Origin: Thermoplasmatota archaeon
GTDB lineage: Archaea > Thermoplasmatota > JAKEGO01
Assembly (NCBI GenBank): GCA_028279595.1
Contig: JANQNK010000001.1
Location: forward strand, 189,891-253,890
Reading direction: 5' to 3'
Length of the DNA: 64,000 nt
The notes under the pieces: generated by a model
What the model was told of the DNA's origin: nothing
The model's database searches: none
What the model saw: the letters and a program-made list of their open reading frames with translations, nothing else
Part shown: one piece after another, positions 25,385-33,150 of the stretch
Layout: each line of letters starts with the position of its first letter
How positions within the stretch are numbered: position 1 is the stretch's first letter
Made by a program: the position numbers and the translations under genes

Positions 25385-26623
25385 CTACCTCTCCTCCAGG
25401 CCCTCGATGAAGGCTTCGATGTTGGTGTTCGTCTGTTCGTCCGAGAGGCACCTCAGGTCGTTGAGGTCCCCGTTAATGGTCAGACTGGGTATTCCGGTCT
25501 CCTCCTCGAGCCTTTCGGACATTCCGTAGCGGTTGTTGCTGTTGTTCGGACAGGTCTTGGCGTCGTGATAGATGACGCCGTCCACCTTGAAGAAGTCCAT
25601 CATCTGCCTGATGTATCGCTCCTTGGCCTTGTCGGAGCGAACGATGAAGAGCTCCGTGTAGGCCCTGGCCATGCTGTTGAACGGATCCGCTCCGTCGAAC
25701 TGCGAGAATATCCAGCTGTTGCAGTAGGTCGAGGCGACGACGTTCGTCCTGAGATTCGAGAACATCATGGAATGGTCGCGCAGGCGCCCCCAGATGGGCA
25801 TCCCCTCCCAGAAGAGGCGGAACCGCTCTCCCTCGACCGCTCCCACCCCGTCCTTGACGCGCTCCTCGAGCTCGGCCAGCAGGGTCGTGTAGTAATCCAC
25901 GGCATCCTGGGTTCCACGAAGGACGACGGCCGGTCCCATGTGTATTGTCCCATCGAAGAACGTGAGTGGTGAAGGAACGGCGGACGCTGTGTCCAGCACC
26001 TTCTTCCAGAGGTCCGAACATTCGCGTGAGAGCCCCACGGTCCTCTTCAGCGAGTCCCCGTCGAAGGAGGTGTCGGCCGCCTTCTCCAGCGGTTCTATGA
26101 GGTCCTCCATCTGGCGCGCCACGGACCGGACGTGTGAGTCGCCCACGTCTCCGACACCCCTGTGAGTGTGAACACCGATGGAAGGCACCCCGAACTCCCT
26201 GGCATAGAAAGCGAACCAGTCCTGGACGTCCCTGCACTGGTTGGTGTTGTAGACCAGGATGTCTGGCTTCGGTACATGGTCGATCCCCTCGTACGCCATC
26301 GACAACGGGGTCACCCCCTGGAGGTAGGCACCGACGTCGCTCGTCAGGTACGAACAGATGTCCGGGGAGTATCCAACAGCATTGGCATGCGGGATCATGT
26401 CAGTGGACATCCGTGTCGCCCCCAGCATCGCCCCGTGGTTCTCGGGGAAGTGCACCCTGAATCCCATGGACCTGAGGATCTCGGCGGGACCCACGCTCGT
26501 GCACCATGCGATGGGTTTACCCGTCTTCTCGGCGTCGACGAGATCGTAGAAGTAATCTGCCATTATCTGTTTCATCTGCCCCGTCGCCATTATCTTACGT
26601 CGTTTCGGTTTGTCCTCGGTCAT
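25385..26623 (-). CDS. 2-hydroxyacyl-CoA dehydratase / double-cubane-type protein, single HgdB-like subunit
   Basis: A 412-residue HgdB/BcrB-family iron-sulfur protein. Conserved pieces include PIAWCTSVGPAEILRSMGF near residue 37, VHFPENHGAMLGA, the second cluster Cys in GYSPDICSYL near residue 92, NTNQCRDVQDW near residue 129, and the C-terminal DAKTCPNNSNNRYG near residue 345. Two-subunit dehydratases (HgdAB, FldBC) need a partner, but only one such gene is present in this operon. Its ATPase activase is encoded divergently at 26830. A lone HgdB-like gene with an adjacent activase is also the arrangement of double-cubane cluster proteins (YjiM/YjiL). First gene of a seven-gene minus-strand operon. 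Confidence 0.82.
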   Translation of the reverse strand: MTEDKPKRRKIMATGQMKQIMADYFYDLVDAEKTGKPIAWCTSVGPAEILRSMGFRVHFPENHGAMLGATRMSTDMIPHANAVGYSPDICSYLTSDVGAYLQGVTPLSMAYEGIDHVPKPDILVYNTNQCRDVQDWFAFYAREFGVPSIGVHTHRGVGDVGDSHVRSVARQMEDLIEPLEKAADTSFDGDSLKRTVGLSRECSDLWKKVLDTASAVPSPLTFFDGTIHMGPAVVLRGTQDAVDYYTTLLAELEERVKDGVGAVEGERFRLFWEGMPIWGRLRDHSMMFSNLRTNVVASTYCNSWIFSQFDGADPFNSMARAYTELFIVRSDKAKERYIRQMMDFFKVDGVIYHDAKTCPNNSNNRYGMSERLEEETGIPSLTINGDLNDLRCLSDEQTNTNIEAFIEGLEER

Positions 26624-26829
26624 CCACTTGCCCCCCGATACTGATGACTGGGAAATGTTAACTTCTCGATATGACCCTGGTCCATATTAAATTTATGTAA
26701 TGCCAGTATGTTACAATTCCTCACCATTTGACACCTGACCATTACGGTCGTCACCTGTACCGGATAGGGCGTTCCCGCCACCGGCAAGGTTAATAATCCT
26801 CGGATGGCTTTCGGAACGGTCGGGTGACG
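26624..26829. promoter_or_regulatory. Divergent promoter between dehydratase subunit and activase
   Basis: This 206-base gap is AT-rich in the middle. ATATTAAATTTAT at 26684-26696 could serve the minus-strand operon. TTAATAAT at about 26788-26795 could serve the plus-strand activase, about 37 bases before its ATG. An imperfect palindrome GTAATGCCAGTATGTTAC at 26697-26714 lies between them and could be a shared operator. No coding sequence is evident. Confidence 0.45.
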
Positions 26830-27615
26830 ATGGCTGAAAGAACGTTCTTTGCCGGTATCGATGTGGGCACTTCCTACGTCAAGGCAGTGGTCATTGACCA
26901 CGAGGGAGGACTGGTCGCACGATCCGTACAACGGTCCGGGGCAGACCTCGCCGGCTCGATCACAAGGACATATGAAGAGGTCATCGGATCGGCCGGGATC
27001 ACTGCCGGGGACTTATCCCACACGACCTCGACCGGATTCGGCCGGGGGAACGCGGCCGTCGCCGAGGACTCCAAGACAGAGATAAGCTGCCACGCCAGGG
27101 GTGCGTATCACCATTTTCCGAGGAAGATAACGGTCATCGACATCGGAGGCCAGGACACAAAGGTCATCCACGTCTCAGAGGACGGACGCCGGTCGGGGTT
27201 CAAGATGAACCGGAAGTGCGCGGCCGGTACGGGTGCCTTCCTGGAGGAGATCGCCCACAAGATGGACATCCCGATGGAGGACATGAACGACCTCGCGTCC
27301 AGAGCGACGGACTCCGAGGCACTGAACAGTTATTGCACGGTCTTCGCATCCAGCGAGATACTCACACGGATCCGCGAGGGGGAGAAGGTCGAGGACATGG
27401 TCCGGTCCGCATTCGAATCGGTGGCCAGACGCGTCATCGAGATGGACACCCTCGAGGGCACGATCGTGGCGACCGGCGGGGTCGTGGCGCACAACGACAT
27501 CATGCTCGAGATCCTTTCGAAGCACGCCGGTTCCGAGGTCCTGAGGCCGCCGGACGCCCAGATGAGCGGAGCGCTAGGCGCTGCTCTCTTCGCCAGAGAT
27601 ACTGTGAATGATTGA
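26830..27615 (+). CDS. 2-hydroxyacyl-CoA dehydratase activase (HgdC/FldI/DCCP-reductase type ATPase)
   Basis: A 261-residue ASKHA ATPase, the short homodimeric kind that holds one [4Fe-4S] cluster between subunits and injects electrons into an HgdB-type partner. Motifs: GIDVGTSYVKAVVID, DIGGQDTKVIHV, KCAAGTGAFLEEI (cluster Cys near residue 127), SYCTVFASSEI (second Cys near 167), and VATGGVVAHN. The start is ATG 26830 with GGGTGA four bases upstream; GTG 26824 is possible. It lies head to head with the single HgdB-like gene, its most likely partner. It is distinct from the BzdPQ pair, which is a heterodimer. Confidence 0.85.
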   Translation: MAERTFFAGIDVGTSYVKAVVIDHEGGLVARSVQRSGADLAGSITRTYEEVIGSAGITAGDLSHTTSTGFGRGNAAVAEDSKTEISCHARGAYHHFPRKITVIDIGGQDTKVIHVSEDGRRSGFKMNRKCAAGTGAFLEEIAHKMDIPMEDMNDLASRATDSEALNSYCTVFASSEILTRIREGEKVEDMVRSAFESVARRVIEMDTLEGTIVATGGVVAHNDIMLEILSKHAGSEVLRPPDAQMSGALGAALFARDTVND

Positions 27616-27619
27616 ATGG

Positions 27620-27661
27620 GCGCTCGATGGCGCCCTTACGGGAGCCATCAACGCGCGTCAC
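27620..27661 (+). repeat. Structured intergenic element, copy 2
   Basis: A 42-base unit, GCGCTCG...CAACGCGCGTCAC. The stem is GATGGCGCCC-TTAC-GGGAGCCATC (six outer pairs, one G/A mismatch, three inner pairs), set inside the GCG-CTC and AA-CGC frame. It begins five bases after the activase stop and is followed 36 bases later by copy 3. Relative to copy 3 the inner pairs change from CCC/GGG to TCC/GGA, a compensatory change. Confidence 0.75.
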
Positions 27662-27697
27662 ATGTGCTGTTCAAGGTCCTGCTGTATGTCAGAAACA

Positions 27698-27740
27698 GCG
27701 CTCGATGGCGTCCCTTCGGACAGCCATCAACGCGCGTCAC
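27698..27740 (+). repeat. Structured intergenic element, copy 3
   Basis: A 43-base unit in tandem with copy 2 and the same way round. The stem is GATGGCGTCC-CTTC-GGACAGCCATC, framed by GCG-CTC and AA-CGC and ending GCGTCAC. It shares its outer stem with copy 2 but has a covarying inner stem. The spacer between the two copies is not repeated. It ends about 50 bases before the TATA-like box of the radical SAM gene. Confidence 0.75.
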
Positions 27741-27828
27741 TGGTCCGTCTGAAGCCCGGTCAACGGAACCTTGCCGATAGTGTTCTCGGCAAAAGGTTAT
27801 TATCCACAGAGTCGAATCGAAATCCGGC

Positions 27829-28767
27829 ATGTTCGATCTCCGCAAGGGCTACGACTTTCCGCCATTCAGGCCTCCCAACGAGGCCTCCTCGGCACTGATC
27901 CGGGTTACCCGGGGATGTCCCTGGAACCGGTGCGAGTTCTGTACCATGTACAAGGGCACACGGTTCCAGATGCGACCCCTCGAGGATGTCAAGCGGGACG
28001 TCGACACCGCCGCGGAGATCTTCCTCGGGTCGAGGACGGTGTTCATCGCGGACTCCGACAGTCTCGTGCGGAAGGACATCGTGGAGATCATGGAGTACGT
28101 CAGGGAGAAGTTCCCGGATGCCGAGCGGATCACCTCGTACGGAAGGGCCAGGACCCTTAGGGTCCTCGGTCCCGAGAGGTTGAAAAGGATCAGGGAGGCC
28201 GGGCTCACAAGGATCCACATGGGCCTGGAGTCCGGGGACAAGGAGACCCTCGAGATGATGCAAAAGGGCGTGGGTCCCGAGGAGATGATCGCTGGCGGGA
28301 AGGCCGCCCGGGAGGCGGGCCTCGACCTCTCCCTTTACGTTCTGATCGGCGCAGGAGGGCCCGACCGTCTGAGGGAGCACGCCCTCGGCTCGGCTCGTGT
28401 CTGCAATGCCATCGATCCGGACTTCATCCGGCTGAGGACACTGGTCGTCGAGCACGCCTCTTCCCTCGAGGCGAAGCTCAAGCAGGGAACCTTCAGGACG
28501 ACGACCCCCCTCCAGAAGCTCGAGGAGGTGAGGACGTTCGTCGATGCTCTGGAGGTCACTGATTGCCAGTTCGCTTCCGACCACTTCGCTAACTACATCT
28601 GGATCGACCACGAATGCGTCTACGACGGTATCGCAGGCCACCTACCGGGGGACAAGGCTAGGATGCTGGCCAAGTTGGACCGCGCCATCGAGAGGATCGG
28701 CTCGACGGACGGCGACGTACAGGACGTAACGATCCTGCACGAAAGGGGTCTTGTCGGACATCTCTGA
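27829..28767 (+). CDS. Radical SAM protein
   Basis: A 312-residue radical SAM enzyme with the cluster motif CPWNRCEFC (Cys at about residues 30, 35 and 38; the CxxxxCxxC spacing differs by one from the classic CxxxCxxC). Downstream it has SYGRARTLRVLG, MGLESGDKETLEMM (SAM contacts) and YVLIGAGGPDR. It resembles uncharacterised archaeal Elp3/HemN-like radical SAM proteins of about 300 residues. A TTATTAT box about 30 bases before the ATG suggests a leaderless start. Its stop is two bases from the stop of a convergent MoaD-like gene, which hints at a sulfur-transfer or cofactor theme, but the function is unknown. Confidence 0.75.
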   Translation: MFDLRKGYDFPPFRPPNEASSALIRVTRGCPWNRCEFCTMYKGTRFQMRPLEDVKRDVDTAAEIFLGSRTVFIADSDSLVRKDIVEIMEYVREKFPDAERITSYGRARTLRVLGPERLKRIREAGLTRIHMGLESGDKETLEMMQKGVGPEEMIAGGKAAREAGLDLSLYVLIGAGGPDRLREHALGSARVCNAIDPDFIRLRTLVVEHASSLEAKLKQGTFRTTTPLQKLEEVRTFVDALEVTDCQFASDHFANYIWIDHECVYDGIAGHLPGDKARMLAKLDRAIERIGSTDGDVQDVTILHERGLVGHL

Positions 28768-28769
28768 GC

Positions 28770-29048
28770 TCATCCGCCGCTTATCGGGATGAAGAAGAGT
28801 ATCTCATCGCCGTCCTTCAGGGCCGTATCGGTCCCGTCGAGGGCGTTGATCGGCCTGTCGTTCACGAACAGAATGAAGTAGTCGGTCAGTTCCCCGTCGG
28901 GCTCGTAGAGCTCATCCCTCAATTTAGGGTACTTATCGACGAGATGATCCAACAGGTCCGAGACGGTCGAGCCCTCCAGCTCCTCCTCGATCTCCCGCGA
29001 ACCCACAGCGTCCGAAAAGGGCTTGAGAAGGTTCACCTTGACCATCAT
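28770..29048 (-). CDS. MoaD/ThiS-family ubiquitin-like sulfur carrier (SAMP-like)
   Basis: A 92-residue beta-grasp protein ending in Gly-Gly (FFIPISGG), the tail that is adenylated and thiocarboxylated by an E1-like enzyme. The LLKPFSDAVGSREI start and the LDGTDTALKDGDEILF end match MoaD and archaeal SAMP proteins. It could supply sulfur for the pterin cofactor of the tungsten AOR at 13889 or act in protein tagging. A CTAAATAC box about 28 bases upstream supports a leaderless start at 29048 or 29045. Confidence 0.82.
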   Translation of the reverse strand: MMVKVNLLKPFSDAVGSREIEEELEGSTVSDLLDHLVDKYPKLRDELYEPDGELTDYFILFVNDRPINALDGTDTALKDGDEILFFIPISGG

Positions 29049-29133
29049 CCACTAGGCATTGGAGGCCACGTATTTAGCGGTTATTCCAGAAACCACCCAC
29101 ACGTTACGTTTTTGTATCCCAGACCCATTGTCT

Positions 29134-29150
29134 GAACGCTAGCGTTAGGG
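29134..29150. promoter_or_regulatory. AACGCTAGCGTT palindrome upstream of the thiolase operon
   Basis: A perfect 12-base palindrome, AACGCTAGCGTT, lies about 10-15 bases before the thiolase ATG at 29160, in the gap separating it from the divergent MoaD-like gene. That position is suitable for a repressor of the beta-oxidation operon. The matching regulator is not identified. Confidence 0.4.
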
Positions 29151-29159
29151 GGCATCAGC

Positions 29160-30368
29160 ATGGGTTTCGAGAAGGCATACATTCCGTACGGGGCTTACTG
29201 GAGCACGCCGTTCTGCAGGTGGCAGGGGAGCTTCCAGAACCAGCATGCGATCGTATTCGCGGCAGATGTCGCGAGGATGTTCTTCGAGAGGAGCGGGATC
29301 CCCGTCGCGGACCTGGACGGGGTGATCCTCGGCACGACCATCCCCCAGAGGAACGTCTTCTACGGTACTCCCTGGTTCGCTGGCATGATAGGGGCTGACA
29401 GAGTGACTGGACCCATGGTCGGACAGGCGTGCGCCACATCAGCCAAGGCGGTCGAGCTCGCGGCACAGGGGATCGAGACCGGGACGAACAGGGTCATGCT
29501 CGCCGCATGCGCCGACAGGTGCAGCAACGGACCCCTCCTCGTCTACCCCAACGCCGGGAGGCCGGGAGCCACACAGGACACCGAGAGCTGGGTATGGGAC
29601 AACTTCGGACACGACCCGTTCGCTAAGAACGCGATGGTCGAGACCGCGGAGAACGTCGCCCGGGAGGAGGGGATCATGAAGGAGGAGCAAGACGAGGTGA
29701 CCCTCATCAGATATCAGCAGTACGAGGCTTCCCTGGCCAACGACCTCGAGTTCCAGAAGCGTTACATGATCACGCCCATCGATGTAATGGACTCCCGCGG
29801 AAAGAAGGTCGTCGCTACGGTCGATGGCGACGAGGGCGTGTTCCCGACCAATGCCGAGGGCCTCGCGAAGTTGAAACCCGTCATGCAGGGCGGCACGGTC
29901 ACCTTCGGGTCCCAGACCCATCCGGCCGACGGGAACACTGGCATAATGATCACGGACAAGGAGAGCGCCGCGAAGTATTCGACCAGGGACGACGTCGAGG
30001 TACAGATACTCTCTTACGGTGAGGGGCGTGCGGAGAAGGGCTACATGGCCAAGGCTATCGTGCCGGCGGCTGACCGGGCCCTCGAGGCCGCGGGTATCGG
30101 GATGTCCGACGTCGCAGCCATCAAGACCCACACACCGTTCGCCGTGAATGACATCTACTTCTGCCGGACCTACGGACTGGAGTACGACGCGATGAACAAC
30201 TACGGCTGTTCCCTCATCTACGGTCATCCGCAGGGACCCACCGGGTCCCGCGGGATAATGGAGATGATCGAGGAGCTGGTCCTCCTCGACGGAGGCTACG
30301 GTCTCTTCGACGGATGCGCCGCCGGAGACACCGGCGCCGCCCTGGTCCTCAAGGTCACTATCTCATAG
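29160..30368 (+). CDS. Acetyl-CoA C-acyltransferase (thiolase)
   Basis: A 402-residue thiolase catalysing CoA-dependent cleavage of 3-oxoacyl-CoA in beta-oxidation. The nucleophilic Cys lies in MVGQACATSAKAVELA near residue 90. The His loop is IYGHPQGPTGSRGIMEM near residue 357, where most thiolases have GHPxGATG. The last loop is DGCAAGDTGAALVL near residue 386 in place of the usual CxGxGxGxA. These departures place it in an outlying thiolase clade but keep the catalytic Cys-His-Cys set. It is first in a run of beta-oxidation genes up to 36336. Confidence 0.85.
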   Translation: MGFEKAYIPYGAYWSTPFCRWQGSFQNQHAIVFAADVARMFFERSGIPVADLDGVILGTTIPQRNVFYGTPWFAGMIGADRVTGPMVGQACATSAKAVELAAQGIETGTNRVMLAACADRCSNGPLLVYPNAGRPGATQDTESWVWDNFGHDPFAKNAMVETAENVAREEGIMKEEQDEVTLIRYQQYEASLANDLEFQKRYMITPIDVMDSRGKKVVATVDGDEGVFPTNAEGLAKLKPVMQGGTVTFGSQTHPADGNTGIMITDKESAAKYSTRDDVEVQILSYGEGRAEKGYMAKAIVPAADRALEAAGIGMSDVAAIKTHTPFAVNDIYFCRTYGLEYDAMNNYGCSLIYGHPQGPTGSRGIMEMIEELVLLDGGYGLFDGCAAGDTGAALVLKVTIS

Positions 30369-30379
30369 GGAGGTTCGGA

Positions 30380-32416
30380 ATGAAGATGCAGAAGGTGGGC
30401 GTCATCGGCGCCGGCAACATGGGAAGCGGGATCGCGCAGAGGATCGCCCAGGAGGACATCCAGGTCGTCATGGTCGACATGGAGGACGAGTTCGTCGAGC
30501 GAGGGATGGAGAACATCCGTAAGACACTCGGCGAGGGCGTCGAGAGGCGCATATTCACCGCCGAGCGGATGGAGAAGATACTCTCAAACATCACGGGGAC
30601 CACCGACAGGAAGGCCGTCGCAGACGCAGACCTGGTCATCGAGGTCATCTTCGAGGACATGGCGGTCAAGAAACAGCTCTTCAGTGAACTGGACGATATA
30701 TGTTCACAAAAGACGGTGCTCGCCTCGAACACATCATCCTTCTCCATCACGGAGCTCGCCGACGCCGTGAGGCGCAAGGACAGGTTCGTAGGGCTCCACT
30801 TCTTCTACCATCCGGCCAAGAACCGGCTCCTCGAGGTCATTCCAGGTGAGTGGACAGGCGATGGTACCGTCGCCATGGCCGAGGAGTTCGCCCGTACGAT
30901 CGGGAAGACGGGCATCAACGTCAAGGACGCTCCCGGGTTCGCCGTGAACAGGTTTTTCGTCCCGTGGCTCAACGAGGCCGCCCGCCTCCACGGCGAGGAG
31001 ATCTCGATCCCCACGATCGACGAGACCGCGAAACGGGTCTTCGACATCGGCATGGGGCCCTTCGAACTGATGAACGTCACCGGGATACCGATCGCGTACC
31101 ACTCGACAGTGAGCCTCGGGAACGCCCTCGGGGACTTTTACGGTCCCAGCGACAGGCTGGCACGCCAGTTCGAGTCCGGAGAGGAATGGGACCTGTCCGG
31201 TGAGATCGACGACCACCAGGTGGCCACTGTCGAGGAACGACTGCTCGGTACGGTATTCACTGTGGCATGCCAGCTCGTCCAGGAGGGGGTGGCCAGCATC
31301 GAGGATACCGACAGGGGAGCCAAGATCGGCCTACGATGGTCGTCAGGTCCCTTCGAGATGATGAACGCTGTCGGGATCGAGCGGGCGCACGGCATCGTCA
31401 CCGATTTCGTCGGATGGTACGACGACCTCGAGATGCCCCGGAACCTGGAGACGCAGCTTTCACTCGGCCGACCGTGGGACATCAGCTACGTCGATCTTGC
31501 AGTCGATGGACGCATCGCTCATGTGACATTCAACAGGCCAGAGGCCCTCAACTCCATCAACGAGACCGTGATGAAGCAGCTGGACGAACGTTTCTTCGAG
31601 GCAGAGATCACCGACGGCGTCGAGGTCATTGTCCTCGAGGGCGCCGGCAAGGCGTTCGTGGCCGGAGCCGACATCGCCTACTTCATCGAGAAGATCGACG
31701 AGGACAGGATAGACGACATAGTCGAGTTCACGTCGTTCGGCCACAAGGTCCTGAAGAGGATCGACAGCTCCGAGAAGCTGGTCATCGCGAAGCTGGACGG
31801 CCTCGCCATGGGCGGGGGGACCGAGATAACCCTTGCCGCAGACACGATCGTGGCGACCGAACGTGGGAGCCTGGCCCTCCCCGAGACGGGAATAGGTATC
31901 TATCCCGGTCTGGGTGGAACGCAGCGAATGACAAGGTATATTGGGAAGGAGCTCGCGAAGTACCTCGTCCTTACCGGAAGGCCCCTTGACGCGGTCACGG
32001 CCAAGGACATCGGGCTGGTGGAATACGTGTTCCCCTCCTCCGAGGTCGATGAGAGGATAGAGGAACTCGTCAGGAGCGGTCCCGTGATGACCAAGGAGAG
32101 CAGGGAGGAGGTCACACTTCCGGAGAACATGAGCGCGATCAAGGACCTCTTCTCGAACGCCAACCTGCAGATGCTCCTCAAGGGGGACCCGGGCCTGGAT
32201 GAGACCGGCAGCAAGCTGGCCCAGACGATATCGAGGAAGGCACCCATCGCCGTGAAGATAGCGAACACGTTGATCGACGAGGGAGCGGACATAGACCTCG
32301 ATGACGGACTCCAGCTGGAGCTGGACCATCTCAACGAGATATTCAGGACAAAGGACGCTTACGAGGGGCTCTCGTCGGTACTCGAGAGACGGAGGCCTTC
32401 TTTCAGCGGGGAATAG
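30380..32416 (+). CDS. 3-hydroxyacyl-CoA dehydrogenase / enoyl-CoA hydratase fusion
   Basis: A 678-residue bifunctional protein in the order dehydrogenase-hydratase, as in the archaeal crotonyl-CoA hydratase/3-hydroxybutyryl-CoA dehydrogenase of Metallosphaera and in Archaeoglobus. The N-terminal NAD motif is GVIGAGNMGSGIAQRIA. The HAD signature is FFYHPAKNRLLEVIPGE near residue 140. The crotonase domain starts near residue 375, with AFVAGADIAYF, AMGGGTEITLAADT (first catalytic Glu) and LPETGIGIYPGLGG (second catalytic Glu). The frame is open from 30314 but the ATG at 30380 follows GGGAGG. It probably oxidises 3-hydroxypimeloyl-, glutaconyl- or crotonyl-level intermediates after ring cleavage. 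Confidence 0.88.
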   Translation: MKMQKVGVIGAGNMGSGIAQRIAQEDIQVVMVDMEDEFVERGMENIRKTLGEGVERRIFTAERMEKILSNITGTTDRKAVADADLVIEVIFEDMAVKKQLFSELDDICSQKTVLASNTSSFSITELADAVRRKDRFVGLHFFYHPAKNRLLEVIPGEWTGDGTVAMAEEFARTIGKTGINVKDAPGFAVNRFFVPWLNEAARLHGEEISIPTIDETAKRVFDIGMGPFELMNVTGIPIAYHSTVSLGNALGDFYGPSDRLARQFESGEEWDLSGEIDDHQVATVEERLLGTVFTVACQLVQEGVASIEDTDRGAKIGLRWSSGPFEMMNAVGIERAHGIVTDFVGWYDDLEMPRNLETQLSLGRPWDISYVDLAVDGRIAHVTFNRPEALNSINETVMKQLDERFFEAEITDGVEVIVLEGAGKAFVAGADIAYFIEKIDEDRIDDIVEFTSFGHKVLKRIDSSEKLVIAKLDGLAMGGGTEITLAADTIVATERGSLALPETGIGIYPGLGGTQRMTRYIGKELAKYLVLTGRPLDAVTAKDIGLVEYVFPSSEVDERIEELVRSGPVMTKESREEVTLPENMSAIKDLFSNANLQMLLKGDPGLDETGSKLAQTISRKAPIAVKIANTLIDEGADIDLDDGLQLELDHLNEIFRTKDAYEGLSSVLERRRPSFSGE

Positions 32417-32417
32417 G

Positions 32418-33008
32418 ATGGTAGTCGTCGGACTCACCGGAGGGATCTGCGCCGGGAAGACCCTGGTGGCCTCGATGATGGGCGAGATGGGTGCCCGCGT
32501 CTACGACGCAGACGCCGCAGTCCATCAACTCCTGTTGAGGGAGGACATCATGAATGCCGTCATCGATCTCCTCGGACCCCAGATTATCGTAGAAGGCCGG
32601 CTGGACCGGAAGCTCATTGCGGACATCGTATTCGAGGACAGGGAAGCCCTGCACGGACTTGAGGCCATACTCCATCCCGCCGTCCACGTCCAGGTGATGG
32701 AGATCGTCTATCATCTTCCGGGGTACGGGATCCTTGTACTCGACGCACCCTTGCTCATCGAGGCTGAACACGAGGACATCTGCGACGTGCTCATACACGT
32801 GGCCGTTGACCCTGGTGTCCTGGCGGACAGACTGATGGAACGCGGGATGACGATGGAGGAAATGGAGCGGAGGTCCGATCGTCAGATGTCCGAGGGGGAC
32901 AAGATCGCCCTCGCCTCGGCCGTGATCGACAATTCCGGGACCATATCCGAGACGAGGGAGCAGGTCGAGCGCGCCTGGCGGGACAACGTACTCCCGCTGA
33001 CGCGGTGA
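32418..33008 (+). CDS. coaE: Dephospho-CoA kinase, bacterial CoaE type
   Basis: A 196-residue P-loop kinase with GLTGGICAGKT (Walker A, residues 5-15), ARVYDADAAVHQLL near residue 26 and VLDAPLLIEAEHE near residue 112, the signature of CoaE, which phosphorylates the 3'-OH of dephospho-CoA. It starts one base after the fusion gene stop. Most archaea use an unrelated GTP-dependent dephospho-CoA kinase, so a CoaE homologue inside a CoA-ester catabolic cluster may be a bacterial acquisition. A divergent nucleotide kinase role is the alternative. Confidence 0.8.
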   Translation: MVVVGLTGGICAGKTLVASMMGEMGARVYDADAAVHQLLLREDIMNAVIDLLGPQIIVEGRLDRKLIADIVFEDREALHGLEAILHPAVHVQVMEIVYHLPGYGILVLDAPLLIEAEHEDICDVLIHVAVDPGVLADRLMERGMTMEEMERRSDRQMSEGDKIALASAVIDNSGTISETREQVERAWRDNVLPLTR

Positions 33009-33150
33009 GTTGAACGAGTTGACCGTGGTCCAAACGACCTTGCACATCATCAGATGTCAATAATAAGCGAATAATTTCTCGGTCATTTCTCCGAGTGGCC
33101 AGACCGAAAACCTTTTCGTTGCGATTTCGATAGGGAGGACCGGTGACACA

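Noticed and set aside
27620..27740. Two similar repeats as a CRISPR array
   Set aside because: Only two copies, each with internal hairpin and frame shared with isolated sites elsewhere; no cas genes nearby.
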